Shown here: positions 1-5,954 of the stretch, one piece after another | Position numbering within the stretch: the stretch's first letter is position 1 | Layout: every line of letters begins with the position of its first letter | Assembly: GCA_019347795.1 (NCBI GenBank) | Contig: JAHWKS010000398.1 | Span: 1 to 5,954 of the forward strand | DNA: 5,954 nucleotides | Source of the DNA: Planctomycetota bacterium | GTDB taxonomy: Bacteria > Planctomycetota > Planctomycetia > Pirellulales > Pirellulaceae | Direction: 5' to 3' | Program-made: the position numbers and the translations under genes | Notes under the pieces: model-generated | Databases searched by the model: none | What the model saw: only the letters and a program-made list of their open reading frames with translations | Told to the model about the DNA's origin: nothing

Positions 1-47
1 ACGCCGACAGCCACCTCCGCCTCATCACCCTGACGCCGAAGGCATGA
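1..47 (+). CDS. Probable C-terminal end of an unidentified gene (partial)
   Basis: The frame beginning at base 3 is open from the window edge to a TGA at 45-47 and reads ADSHLRLITLTPKA. Thirteen of its 14 codons end in G or C, as expected for a coding frame in this GC-rich DNA. One other forward frame meets a stop within the first 35 bases; the third runs on into the antisense of the kinase gene and looks like a shadow. If real, the gene converges on the hybrid kinase, with only 15 bases between the two stop codons. The fragment is too short to assign a family, so no function is given. Confidence 0.4.
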   Translation, partial: ADSHLRLITLTPKA

Positions 48-62
48 GGCGCCGGAACGCTC

Positions 63-1970
63 CTACCCGGCAGGGGTCGCATGGAGCGCTTCGCGGAGCG
101 AGCTGGCGGAGGCGGGCTTGACCAGGTGATGGTCGAAGCCGGCCTCCAGCGCCTGGCGTCGATCGCGCTCTTCGCCGTACCCGGTCAAGGCGATCAGGAT
201 CGCTTTCTCCATGCCGTGAAGCGTCCGCAATCGCCGGGCGACCTCGTAGCCGCTCATGCCCGGCAGGCCGATATCGAGCACCACGGCATGAGGGTGAAAC
301 GTCCGCGCGCATTCGATGGCGGCGGGACCGTCTCTCGCCAAGGCGACCTCGTGTCCCAGGACCGACTCGAGCAAGAGTTGCGTGATGCGGCCCGCGGCCC
401 GATTATCGTCCACGATGAGGACGCGCCGGCGCTGCCCGGCGCTTGTGGGCGCGGCGGCGGCGCCGTCTTCCGCCGACCTTTGTGCTTCCGGCAATAGAGG
501 CAGGCTGACCGTGAATTCGCTTCCCCGTCCCACGCCTTCACTGTGCGCCTTCACGTCTCCGCCGTGCATTCGGACAAGGTTCTGAACCAGCGTCAGGCCG
601 ATGCCCAAGCCGCCCTGCGACCGCTCGACCGAGGGCTCGGCCTGAGCGAACATCTCGAATACTCGCGGCAGCCACTCCGGCGCAATTCCGATCCCCTCAT
701 CCTGCACGCGGACCACCGCCAGATCGCCTTCCCTCTGTGCCAGCATCCGGACGGGGCTGGACCGCGGCGAGTACTTGGCGGCGTTGTTCAGCAGGTTCGC
801 GAAGGCCTGCGTGAGGCGCACCGGGTCGGCTTCGATTCGCATCGGCTCGTCGGGGACCGACACGGACAAATCGTGCTCGCCTTGATTGATCAGCGGCCGG
901 ACCATCTCCACCGCCCGGGCGATCACCGCCGCCAGCTCCACGTGCTGCTTGCGGAGCGGAACGTCGCCGCGCGTAATTCGCGAGATATCGAGCAAGTCGT
1001 CCACGAGGCGGATCAAGTGCTCGACCTGGCTGCGCATCGTGGCAATCACTTCCTCGTCGGTGGGCGGGCCCTTCAGCAGCTCCAGTCCCATCGAGATCGG
1101 CGCCAGCGGGTTCCGCAGCTCATGCCCCAACATGGCGAGGAACTCGTCCTTGCGCCGATGCGCCTCTTCGAGCTGCCGGGCGTGCTCCTGCAGCTCGCGC
1201 TCCATCCGCCGCCGCTCGCTGACGTCGCGGAACACGAGCACCACGCCCAGAAGGGCGCCGCCGGAGTCGCGGATCGGCGCCGCGCTGTCGTCGATGGGCC
1301 GCTCCACGCCGTCGCGCGAGACGAGCAAAGTGTGATTGGCCAGCCCCACGATCATCCCCTCGGCGAGCACGCGATCGACGGGGTTCTCCACGGCCTTTCG
1401 CGAATGCTCTTTGAGGATGCAGAAGACTTCCGGGAGCGGGCGCCCGGCGGCGTCCGCCTCGGACCATCCCGTCAAGGATTCGGCAACGGGGTTCATCAGC
1501 AACACCCGGCCGTCGGTGTCGGTCGCGATCACCGCGTCGCCGATGCTGCGGAGCGTGGTGTTCAGCCATTCGCGGCTGTTGCGCAGCTCCCGCTCGAGGC
1601 GGTGCTTGTGCAATGCCATCATGACCGCCGTGTGCAGCTCCCGCTCCTCGAACGGCTTGAGTACGTAGCCGAAGGGCTCGGTGATTTTGGCCCGCTGCAG
1701 CGTCGCCTCGTCGGCGTGGGCGGTAAGGTAGACGACGGGGATGTCGCAGCGGTCGCGGATGGCCGCGGCGGCTGTGATCCCGTCCATCTCGCCGCGGAGG
1801 GCGATATCCATCAACACCAGGTCGGGCCGCCTGGCTTCGGCGCAGGCGATAGCGTCCGCGCCGGCGGAAACCGTCTCCACAACTTCGTAGCCGAGCCGCT
1901 GGAGCGTGACGCGCAAGTCTTTGGCGACAATGTTCTCGTCCTCGACAATCAGCAGCCGGACCTCTGGCAT
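63..1970 (-). CDS. Hybrid sensor histidine kinase / response regulator (REC-PAS-HisKA-HATPase-REC)
   Basis: A 635-residue cytoplasmic two-component protein with no membrane segment. Domains in order: an N-terminal receiver, about 3-119 (acidic E10/D11, phospho-acceptor D55, T83, K105 before Pro); a PAS domain, about 134-251; a short coiled linker; HisKA with phospho-acceptor H283 in LGHELRNPLAP; HATPase_c with N box N392-N396, G1 box DEGIGI (D424) and G2 box GGLGIGL (453-459); and a C-terminal receiver, about 516-628 (D521/D522, D566, T596, K618). All catalytic residues are present, so kinase and both receivers should be active. It should autophosphorylate H283 and pass phosphate to D566 or to a separate protein, while the N-terminal receiver takes input from another kinase. 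The ATG at 1970 is preferred to the GTG at 1979, because GGTGAG lies four bases upstream of it and the receiver fold starts immediately. It is divergent from the hydrogenase gene. The ligand of the PAS domain is unknown, and no DNA-binding domain is present. Confidence 0.93.
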   Translation of the reverse strand: MPEVRLLIVEDENIVAKDLRVTLQRLGYEVVETVSAGADAIACAEARRPDLVLMDIALRGEMDGITAAAAIRDRCDIPVVYLTAHADEATLQRAKITEPFGYVLKPFEERELHTAVMMALHKHRLERELRNSREWLNTTLRSIGDAVIATDTDGRVLLMNPVAESLTGWSEADAAGRPLPEVFCILKEHSRKAVENPVDRVLAEGMIVGLANHTLLVSRDGVERPIDDSAAPIRDSGGALLGVVLVFRDVSERRRMERELQEHARQLEEAHRRKDEFLAMLGHELRNPLAPISMGLELLKGPPTDEEVIATMRSQVEHLIRLVDDLLDISRITRGDVPLRKQHVELAAVIARAVEMVRPLINQGEHDLSVSVPDEPMRIEADPVRLTQAFANLLNNAAKYSPRSSPVRMLAQREGDLAVVRVQDEGIGIAPEWLPRVFEMFAQAEPSVERSQGGLGIGLTLVQNLVRMHGGDVKAHSEGVGRGSEFTVSLPLLPEAQRSAEDGAAAAPTSAGQRRRVLIVDDNRAAGRITQLLLESVLGHEVALARDGPAAIECARTFHPHAVVLDIGLPGMSGYEVARRLRTLHGMEKAILIALTGYGEERDRRQALEAGFDHHLVKPASASSLREALHATPAG

Positions 1971-2141
1971 GAATCTCACCCGCTACGCTCGCTGCACGGG
2001 GCGCCTGCGAGCAAGTCTATTCCACCCCGGCGCCGCCCGCCATAGCCGGCTCGGCCCGTTCCCGCATCTCGATTGCTCCCTCGCCGCCGCCGGACTACGA
2101 TGGTCTGCGGCCACAATCGCAAGAGAGAAGGAAATATCTGC
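1971..2141. promoter_or_regulatory. Divergent intergenic region between hybrid kinase and hydrogenase small subunit
   Basis: This 171-bp gap separates two divergently transcribed genes and must hold the promoter of each if both are transcribed from here. I could not identify a convincing sigma-70 or sigma-54 element on either strand. A split inverted repeat, GAGCAA at 2009-2014 and TTGCTC at 2073-2078, has arms too short and too far apart to count as an operator. The position suggests shared control of both signalling genes, but that is inference from layout only. Confidence 0.45.
2125..2132 (+). promoter_or_regulatory. Shine-Dalgarno that sets the hydrogenase small subunit start
   Basis: GAGAAGGA ends nine bases before the ATG at 2142. 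The same frame is open further upstream to a TTG at 2073, but that extension (MLPRRRRTTMVCGH...) does not resemble the family and has no comparable ribosome binding site. This site therefore fixes the start at 2142. Confidence 0.75.
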
Positions 2142-3143
2142 ATGCACACGGAGCGTCCGGCGCCGGTCGCCTCGCCGATTCCCGAGATGCACGTCCTGTG
2201 GATCACGGCGGGATTGAGCTGCGACGGCGATACGATCTCGATCACCGCGGCCACGCAGCCCAGCCTCGAGGACCTGGTGCTGGGGGGCATCCCCGGCATC
2301 CCCAAAGTGCACTTCCTCAATCCCGTGCTGGCGTACGAGAACGGCGACGAGTTCATGCGGTTTATGCACCTGGCCGCCGCCGATGAACTGGGGCCGTTCC
2401 TCCTGGTGATCGAAGGCTCGATTCCGAACGAGAACAATAAGCCCGAGGGATACTGGGCCGCGCTGGGCCGCGGCGAGGACGGTCAGCCGGTGACCACCTG
2501 TCACTGGATCGATCGTCTGGCGCCGCACGCCTGGGCGGTCGTCACTGCAGGAACCTGCTCGGCCTACGGCGGCATTCATGCGATGGCGGGCAACTCCACC
2601 GGCTGCATGGGACTGCCCGATTACCTCGGCTGGGACTGGAGATCGAAGGCGGGGATCCCCATCGTCTGCGTCCCCGGTTGTCCGGTCCATCCCGACAACT
2701 TCATGGAAGTGTTGCTGTACCTGTTGCGGATGGCGGCCGGGACCGCGCCGATGATTCCGCTCGACGAGATGCTTCGGCCGACGTGGCTCTTCGGCGCCAC
2801 CGTGCACGAAGGCTGCGACCGCGCGGGTTACTACGAGCAAGCCGACTTCACGCAGGAGTACGGCTCGCCCAAGTGCATTGTGAAGCTCGGCTGCTGGGGA
2901 CCCGTGGTGCAGTGCAACGTCGGCAAGCGCGGCTGGATGAACGGCATCGGCGGGTGCCCCAACGTGGGCGGCGTGTGCATCGGCTGCACGATGCCCGGCT
3001 TTCCCGACAAGTTCATGCCCTTCATGAACGAGCCCCCCGGCGCCAAGCTTTCCACGAACGCCGTTTCCATGTACGGCCGAACCGTGCGGGCGCTGCGGCG
3101 TTTCACCCGCGACTCGTTGAACCGGGAGCCGGAGCGATCATGA
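2142..3143 (+). CDS. hhyS: [NiFe] hydrogenase small subunit, group 1h (actinobacterial-type, high-affinity) family
   Basis: A 333-residue iron-sulfur subunit, close to the usual length of the group 1h family. In that family it relays electrons from the NiFe site of a large subunit during uptake of H2 at low, even atmospheric, levels. Recognisable blocks are WITAGLSCDGD (20-30), EGSIPNE, AGTCSAYGG, VPGCPVHPDN, VHEGCDRAGYYEQ, SPKCIVKLGCWGPVVQC and CIGCTMPGFPDKFMPFM. Proximal cluster ligands by family pattern are C27, D30, C139 and C180; the usual CxxC is CxxD here, as in the Ralstonia eutropha actinobacterial-type enzyme. Distal ligands are H222, C225, C245 and C251; medial candidates are C258, C279 and C282, with C272 nearby. 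C120 and C155 are additional cysteines of unknown role. There is no Tat signal and no C-terminal membrane anchor, which points to a cytoplasmic protein and is normal for this group. The next gene is a histidine kinase overlapping by four bases, not the expected large subunit hhyL. Family assignment is firm; the exact subgroup and an enzymatic rather than sensory role are less certain. Confidence 0.92.
   Translation: MHTERPAPVASPIPEMHVLWITAGLSCDGDTISITAATQPSLEDLVLGGIPGIPKVHFLNPVLAYENGDEFMRFMHLAAADELGPFLLVIEGSIPNENNKPEGYWAALGRGEDGQPVTTCHWIDRLAPHAWAVVTAGTCSAYGGIHAMAGNSTGCMGLPDYLGWDWRSKAGIPIVCVPGCPVHPDNFMEVLLYLLRMAAGTAPMIPLDEMLRPTWLFGATVHEGCDRAGYYEQADFTQEYGSPKCIVKLGCWGPVVQCNVGKRGWMNGIGGCPNVGGVCIGCTMPGFPDKFMPFMNEPPGAKLSTNAVSMYGRTVRALRRFTRDSLNREPERS
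3131..3143 (+). promoter_or_regulatory. Translational coupling junction (SD plus ATGA stop/start overlap)
   Basis: GGAG at 3131-3134 lies inside the last codons of the hydrogenase gene, five bases before the kinase ATG at 3140-3142. The hydrogenase TGA occupies 3141-3143, so the two genes share ATGA. Such overlaps usually mean that ribosomes ending the first gene restart on the second, tying kinase output to that of the hydrogenase subunit. Confidence 0.8.
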
Positions 3144-4804
3144 GCGGTCTCGCCGAGGCGGACCTGCTCGATCTTACCGCCGAGCAGGCGGAAGCCCTGC
3201 TGGAGCGGCTGGCGCTCACGGCCGAGGCGGCGGATGGAAGCGCCTTCCCAAGCGAGCCGGCGTTGGCGGACTTGCCGCGAGCCAAGTCGGCCGCAGAACG
3301 GCCTGCGCGCCGACCGATCGAGCAGGAGATCTGGACGGAGGAAACCGCCCGCCCGCTTCTCGACGTGCTGCCGGACGCCCTGCTGATCGCCGATTGGGAA
3401 GGGCGCATCGTCCTCGCCAACCTGGAGACGGAGGCGCTCTTCGGCTATGGCCGCGCGGAGTTGGAAGGACAGCCGGCGGACACGCTCTTCACCGAACCGT
3501 TCGCCGATCGTTATCGCAAGCTCCGCGGCCGTCCCGCGGGACAATGGGAGGAGTTTCGCGGACGGCGCAACGACGGAACGGCGATTTCCGTGGAGGTTTG
3601 CTTCCGTCCGCTGCGAACCCGCGCCGGGGAATGCGTCGTCTGCACCATCCGCGACGTGACGGAAAGAAAGCGCGTCGAGGCCCGCTATCGGATGCTCGTG
3701 GAGGAGATTCCCGCGGTGACCTTCGTGGCGAACCTGGAAGGCGGCATCAACGATCTCTACGTCAGCCCGCAGATCGAGCAACTGCTCGGCTTCTCCCAGA
3801 AGGAATGGCTGGAGGATCCCGCGCTTTGGTACAACCAATTGCACGAAGAAGACCGCGAGCGGTGGAGCGAAGAGTTCGCCATGACGTGCGCCATGGCCGA
3901 GCCGTTCCGTTCCGTCTATCGCTTCCGGGCCCGCGACGGCCGCGTGGTTTGGGTGCATGGCGAGGCCCGCGTGGTGCGCGACGACGCGGGCCGGCCGCTG
4001 TATCTGCAGGGCATCGCCTTCGACATCACCGACCGCAAGCGGGCTGAGGAAGCCCTCCGCCGCGCTCACGACGACCTGGAGGACCGCGTGCAGCGCCGCA
4101 CGGCCGAGCTGGCGCAAGCGAACACGGCCCTTCAGGCCGAAGTCGTGGAGCGCTCGCGGGCCGAAGAGCAAGTGCGCAGCTCCCTGCGGGAGAAGGAGGT
4201 GCTGCTGAAGGAGATCCACCACCGGGTGAAGAACAACCTGCAACTCATCTCCAGCATGTTGCGGCTGCAGTCGGCCGGGATTGAGGACCCTCGATCGGTG
4301 AATGCCTTCGAGGAAAGCCAGAACCGCGTCAAGGCGATGGCTCGCATCCACGAGCGGCTCTACCTGGCGCCCGATCTTTCCCGCATCGACTTCGCCCAGT
4401 ACACGCGCGACATCGTGAGCGGGCTCGTCCGCTCGTTCCGCCGCGGCGCCGAAGTGCAAATCGACGTGGCCGAGGCGGCGATGACGCTCGACACGGCCAT
4501 TCCCTGCGGGCTGATCATCAACGAACTGGTTTCCAACTCGCTCAAGCACGCCTTCCCCACGGACGAGCCGGGGTGGATTCACATCCGCCTGGCGCCGCAA
4601 GCAGAGTCGGCCGGCTGGGTGCAGCTCACCGTCAGCGATAACGGGGTCGGCCTCCCCGCCGACCTCGACTTCCGCCGCACGGAATCGCTCGGCCTGCAGC
4701 TCGTAGTGACCCTGGCCGAGCAAATCGGCGGCGCCATCGATCTCGACAACACCGCCGGCGCCACGTTCAAAATTCGTTTCCCGCTGCCCGTGTTTCCGTC
4801 GTAG
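3140..4804 (+). CDS. PAS-PAS sensor histidine kinase, HisKA_2 family
   Basis: A 554-residue soluble sensor kinase. Residues 1-65 form a non-conserved, Ala/Glu/Leu-rich, probably helical leader. PAS 1 spans about 71-178 and ends in RDVTERKR; PAS 2 (PAS_3-like) spans about 181-300 and ends in DITDRKRAEE. A coiled coil follows at about 300-352, then the HisKA_2 dimerisation region KEIHHRVKNNLQLISSMLRL, with H361 the likely phospho-acceptor by the HRxxN pattern. HATPase_c has N box N461-N466, G1 box SDNGVGLP (D500) and SLGLQLV near the end. There is no receiver, membrane segment or output domain, so a separate receiver protein must be its target. The ATG at 3140 overlaps the hydrogenase stop as ATGA, with GGAG at 3131-3134 upstream, so translation is probably coupled. 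The frame is open further upstream, but only as an antisense-free shadow inside the hydrogenase gene. What the PAS domains sense cannot be read from the sequence; the coupling suggests hydrogenase or redox state. Confidence 0.92.
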   Translation: MSGLAEADLLDLTAEQAEALLERLALTAEAADGSAFPSEPALADLPRAKSAAERPARRPIEQEIWTEETARPLLDVLPDALLIADWEGRIVLANLETEALFGYGRAELEGQPADTLFTEPFADRYRKLRGRPAGQWEEFRGRRNDGTAISVEVCFRPLRTRAGECVVCTIRDVTERKRVEARYRMLVEEIPAVTFVANLEGGINDLYVSPQIEQLLGFSQKEWLEDPALWYNQLHEEDRERWSEEFAMTCAMAEPFRSVYRFRARDGRVVWVHGEARVVRDDAGRPLYLQGIAFDITDRKRAEEALRRAHDDLEDRVQRRTAELAQANTALQAEVVERSRAEEQVRSSLREKEVLLKEIHHRVKNNLQLISSMLRLQSAGIEDPRSVNAFEESQNRVKAMARIHERLYLAPDLSRIDFAQYTRDIVSGLVRSFRRGAEVQIDVAEAAMTLDTAIPCGLIINELVSNSLKHAFPTDEPGWIHIRLAPQAESAGWVQLTVSDNGVGLPADLDFRRTESLGLQLVVTLAEQIGGAIDLDNTAGATFKIRFPLPVFPS

Positions 4805-4968
4805 ATCGAGACGCTCGCTGTACGCGGCGGTCATGCACCACCCGACGTCGTTCAGATCTTCAAGGACAGGCGCCTTCTCGTCCAAGCTCCCCTAGAGCGG
4901 ATCGCCGGCCGCACCCTGTCCCCGATGGATCCGTACTTCGACTTGTCCGCAAAGACGTCGGCTTTGAT
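4805..4968. other. Convergent intergenic gap between sensor kinase and efp
   Basis: A 164-bp gap between converging stop codons. I see no convincing gene in it: reading frames are short and match nothing I recognise. Short inverted repeats such as GCGG/CCGC at about 4898-4911 and GGAC/GTCC at about 4864-4883 have arms of four bases and no T-tract, so no rho-independent terminator can be called for either gene. Confidence 0.5.
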
Positions 4969-5538
4969 CTACGTGTTCACCCGCTCCACGTATTCGCCGG
5001 TGCGGGTGTCCACTTTGATCACGTTGCCGATATCGATGAAGGAGGGGCAGGTGATCTCGGCCCCGGTTTCCACCTTCACCGGCTTTGTGACGTTGGTGGC
5101 GGTGTCGCCTTTCACGCCCGGCTCGCAGTACTCGACTTTGAGGGTGACGTGGTTGGGGGGCGTGATTGTGATCGGATTTCCGTTGTAGAGGACGATCGAG
5201 CAGGTGGTTCCCTCCTTGAGGTACTTCCAGTTGTCGCCCACCTGGTCTTCGGTCAGCTCGTACTGGTCGTAGGTGGAGTTGTTCATAAAGACGAAGGTGT
5301 CCCCCTGGCGGTAGAGGTATTGGGCGTCCACTTCCTCGACGTCGGCCGCCTCGAGCGACTCGCCGCCGCGATAAGTGCGGCTAAGCACGGTGCCGCGCAC
5401 CAAGTTCCGCAGCCGGCATTCGTAGAGGGCGTTCCCCTTGCCCGGCTTGCGGAAGTTCATCTCGATCATCAGGTACGGCTCGCCGTCGATCTGAACCTTC
5501 AATCCCTTGCGAAAATCACTGGTCTTATAGCTGGGCAC
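4969..5538 (-). CDS. efp: Translation elongation factor P
   Basis: A full-length EF-P of 189 residues (family usually about 185-190). It binds the ribosome between the P and E sites and relieves stalling at consecutive prolines. Domain I contains the loop RKPGKGNA with Lys34 at its tip, the residue that in the E. coli family is beta-lysylated by EpmA with (R)-beta-lysine from EpmB. Domain II contains YLYRQGDTFVFMNN, and domain III carries the signature GDTATN...IGNVIKVDTRTGEY near the C-terminus. The start is GTG at 5536-5538, with AGAAGGA at 5546-5552 (plus coordinates) seven bases upstream, and gives the typical N-terminus MPSYKTSDFRKG. The divergent epmB gene next door agrees with modification of Lys34. 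No epmA is in the window. Identification is certain by pattern. Confidence 0.97.
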   Translation of the reverse strand: MPSYKTSDFRKGLKVQIDGEPYLMIEMNFRKPGKGNALYECRLRNLVRGTVLSRTYRGGESLEAADVEEVDAQYLYRQGDTFVFMNNSTYDQYELTEDQVGDNWKYLKEGTTCSIVLYNGNPITITPPNHVTLKVEYCEPGVKGDTATNVTKPVKVETGAEITCPSFIDIGNVIKVDTRTGEYVERVNT

Positions 5539-5545
5539 AAATTTT

Positions 5546-5553
5546 TCCTTCTC
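5546..5553 (-). promoter_or_regulatory. Shine-Dalgarno for the efp GTG start
   Basis: On the minus strand GAGAAGGA precedes the GTG by seven bases. It is a strong ribosome binding site and supports the non-ATG start of efp; there is no nearby in-frame ATG that would give a normal EF-P N-terminus. Confidence 0.75.
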
Positions 5554-5593
5554 GTTTCGCGGCGTAAAAGGCGGTTGCGGCGCATTTCGGGCG

Positions 5594-5609
5594 TTGCCGG
5601 TCGCGGCAA
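5594..5609. repeat. Perfect inverted repeat TTGCCG-N4-CGGCAA in the efp/epmB gap
   Basis: TTGCCG (5594-5599) and CGGCAA (5604-5609) are exact reverse complements around a four-base loop, GTCG. The repeat could be a small operator or a short hairpin in the 5' leader of either transcript. There is no T-tract, so it is not a classical terminator. Six-base arms can occur by chance in GC-rich DNA, so the function is open. Confidence 0.4.
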
Positions 5610-5653
5610 GCGGCTGTTAGAAACAAACCTAGCGACCTCGAACCCTTCATTTT

Positions 5654-5954
5654 ATGCCAACTGCCCCGTATTCCGTCAATTCCGCGTTTCCCCGGCCTGC
5701 GGGCGAGCCGCCGACGTGGCGGCAGGCCATAAAAGCCGCCGTCCGCGATCCGGCCGAGCTCTGCCGGCGTTTGCGCTTGCCGGCCTCGTTCGCCCAGTCC
5801 GCCGTGCGGGCGTCGGAGCAGTTCCCGTTGTTTGCTCCTTTGGAGTACGTTGCCCGGATGAAGCCCGGGGATCCGAGCGATCCGCTTCTGCGTCAGGTGC
5901 TGCCGGTGAGCGACGAGTGCGAGGCGATCGAGGGCTTCCTCGCCGATCCCGTGG
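5654..5954 (+). CDS. epmB: EF-P beta-lysylation protein EpmB, lysine 2,3-aminomutase family (partial, 5' end)
   Basis: An open frame of 100 codons continues past the right edge. The N-terminus shows the EpmB/YjeK pattern: TWRQAIKAAVRDPAEL, then RRLRLPAS, FPLFAPLEYVARMKPGDPSD, PLLRQVLPVSDE and FLADPV. In this family the following residues lead to a radical-SAM core with CxxxCxxC and a PLP lysine, both of which would lie beyond the window. The enzyme converts (S)-alpha-lysine to (R)-beta-lysine, which EpmA attaches to Lys34 of EF-P. The ATG at 5654 is the first start after an in-frame TAG at 5630-5632; there is no clear Shine-Dalgarno upstream. It is divergent from efp, its pathway partner. The short conserved N-terminus separates it moderately well from catabolic lysine 2,3-aminomutase (KamA), and the efp neighbour supports EpmB. 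Confidence 0.88.
   Translation, partial: MPTAPYSVNSAFPRPAGEPPTWRQAIKAAVRDPAELCRRLRLPASFAQSAVRASEQFPLFAPLEYVARMKPGDPSDPLLRQVLPVSDECEAIEGFLADPV

Larger units (their letters stand above)
5539..5653. promoter_or_regulatory. Divergent promoter region of efp and epmB
   Basis: This 115-bp gap lies between the start codons of two genes that act in the same pathway, so both promoters should lie here. Sequence near the epmB end is A/T-richer (GAAACAAACC, TTCATTTTATG). I could not assign -35 and -10 boxes with confidence on either strand. A perfect 6-bp inverted repeat sits near the middle and is listed separately. Confidence 0.5.

Noticed and set aside
543..2045. A 500-codon open frame on the plus strand opposite the hybrid kinase
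   Set aside because: It is the antisense shadow of a kinase with intact catalytic boxes. Its composition is Arg/His/Gln-rich with no domain pattern.
2073..2141. N-terminal extension of the hydrogenase small subunit with an RRRR stretch that could be taken for a Tat signal
   Set aside because: It would start at TTG and lacks a hydrophobic segment and a cleavage site. A good Shine-Dalgarno precedes the ATG at 2142, and group 1h small subunits lack Tat signals.
2678..3139. Upstream extension of the sensor kinase frame inside the hydrogenase gene
   Set aside because: The extension overlaps conserved hydrogenase codons in another frame and is Arg/His-rich. The ATGA junction with an SD at 3131-3134 gives a normal start.
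2831..4885. A 684-codon open frame on the minus strand opposite the sensor kinase and the hydrogenase 3' end
   Set aside because: It is antisense to two genes with clear domain motifs, is rich in His/Arg/Gln as expected for a GC-rich shadow frame, and shows no recognisable motif.
4805..4968. Possible terminator hairpin between the converging kinase and efp genes
   Set aside because: The only inverted repeats seen have four-base arms without a T-tract, so they are not distinguishable from chance.
1..5954. CRISPR array, tRNA, insertion sequence or attachment site
   Set aside because: No regularly spaced direct repeats, cloverleaf-like sequence, transposase motif or terminal repeats were found by eye. 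Coding density leaves gaps of at most 171 bp.

Overview
The window is GC-rich, densely coding bacterial DNA with five supportable genes, two of them involved in signalling, plus the probable tail of a sixth at the left edge. An elongation factor P gene lies divergent to an EpmB-type lysine 2,3-aminomutase. Together with a high-affinity-type [NiFe] hydrogenase small subunit, PAS-rich kinases and one start without a clear Shine-Dalgarno, this best fits Planctomycetota or a similar environmental, probably aerobic, bacterium. This assignment is an inference: there is no rRNA or other decisive marker here.

Layout. Positions 3-47 (+) look like the last 14 codons of a gene entering from the left. 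On the minus strand, 63-1970 encodes a hybrid histidine kinase (REC-PAS-HisKA-HATPase-REC). A 171-bp divergent gap follows. On the plus strand, 2142-3143 encodes a group 1h (actinobacterial-type, HhyS-like) hydrogenase small subunit. Its stop codon overlaps the start of a second kinase (PAS-PAS-HisKA_2-HATPase, 3140-4804) in an ATGA junction. After a 164-bp convergent gap, elongation factor P (efp, 4969-5538) is on the minus strand. A 115-bp divergent gap separates it from the start of epmB (5654 to the right edge), which runs off the window.

How the genes may work together. The left and middle genes may form one H2- or redox-linked signalling locus: a hydrogenase electron-transfer subunit translationally coupled to a sensor kinase, with a receiver-bearing hybrid kinase divergent to it. 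No hydrogenase large (NiFe) subunit, maturation gene or DNA-binding output protein is visible. This is the most interesting point of the window: either the large subunit is encoded elsewhere and the kinase is an operon passenger or regulator, or the small subunit serves a sensory role. The right part is translation housekeeping: EF-P with a lysine at position 34, and EpmB, which supplies (R)-beta-lysine for modifying that lysine.
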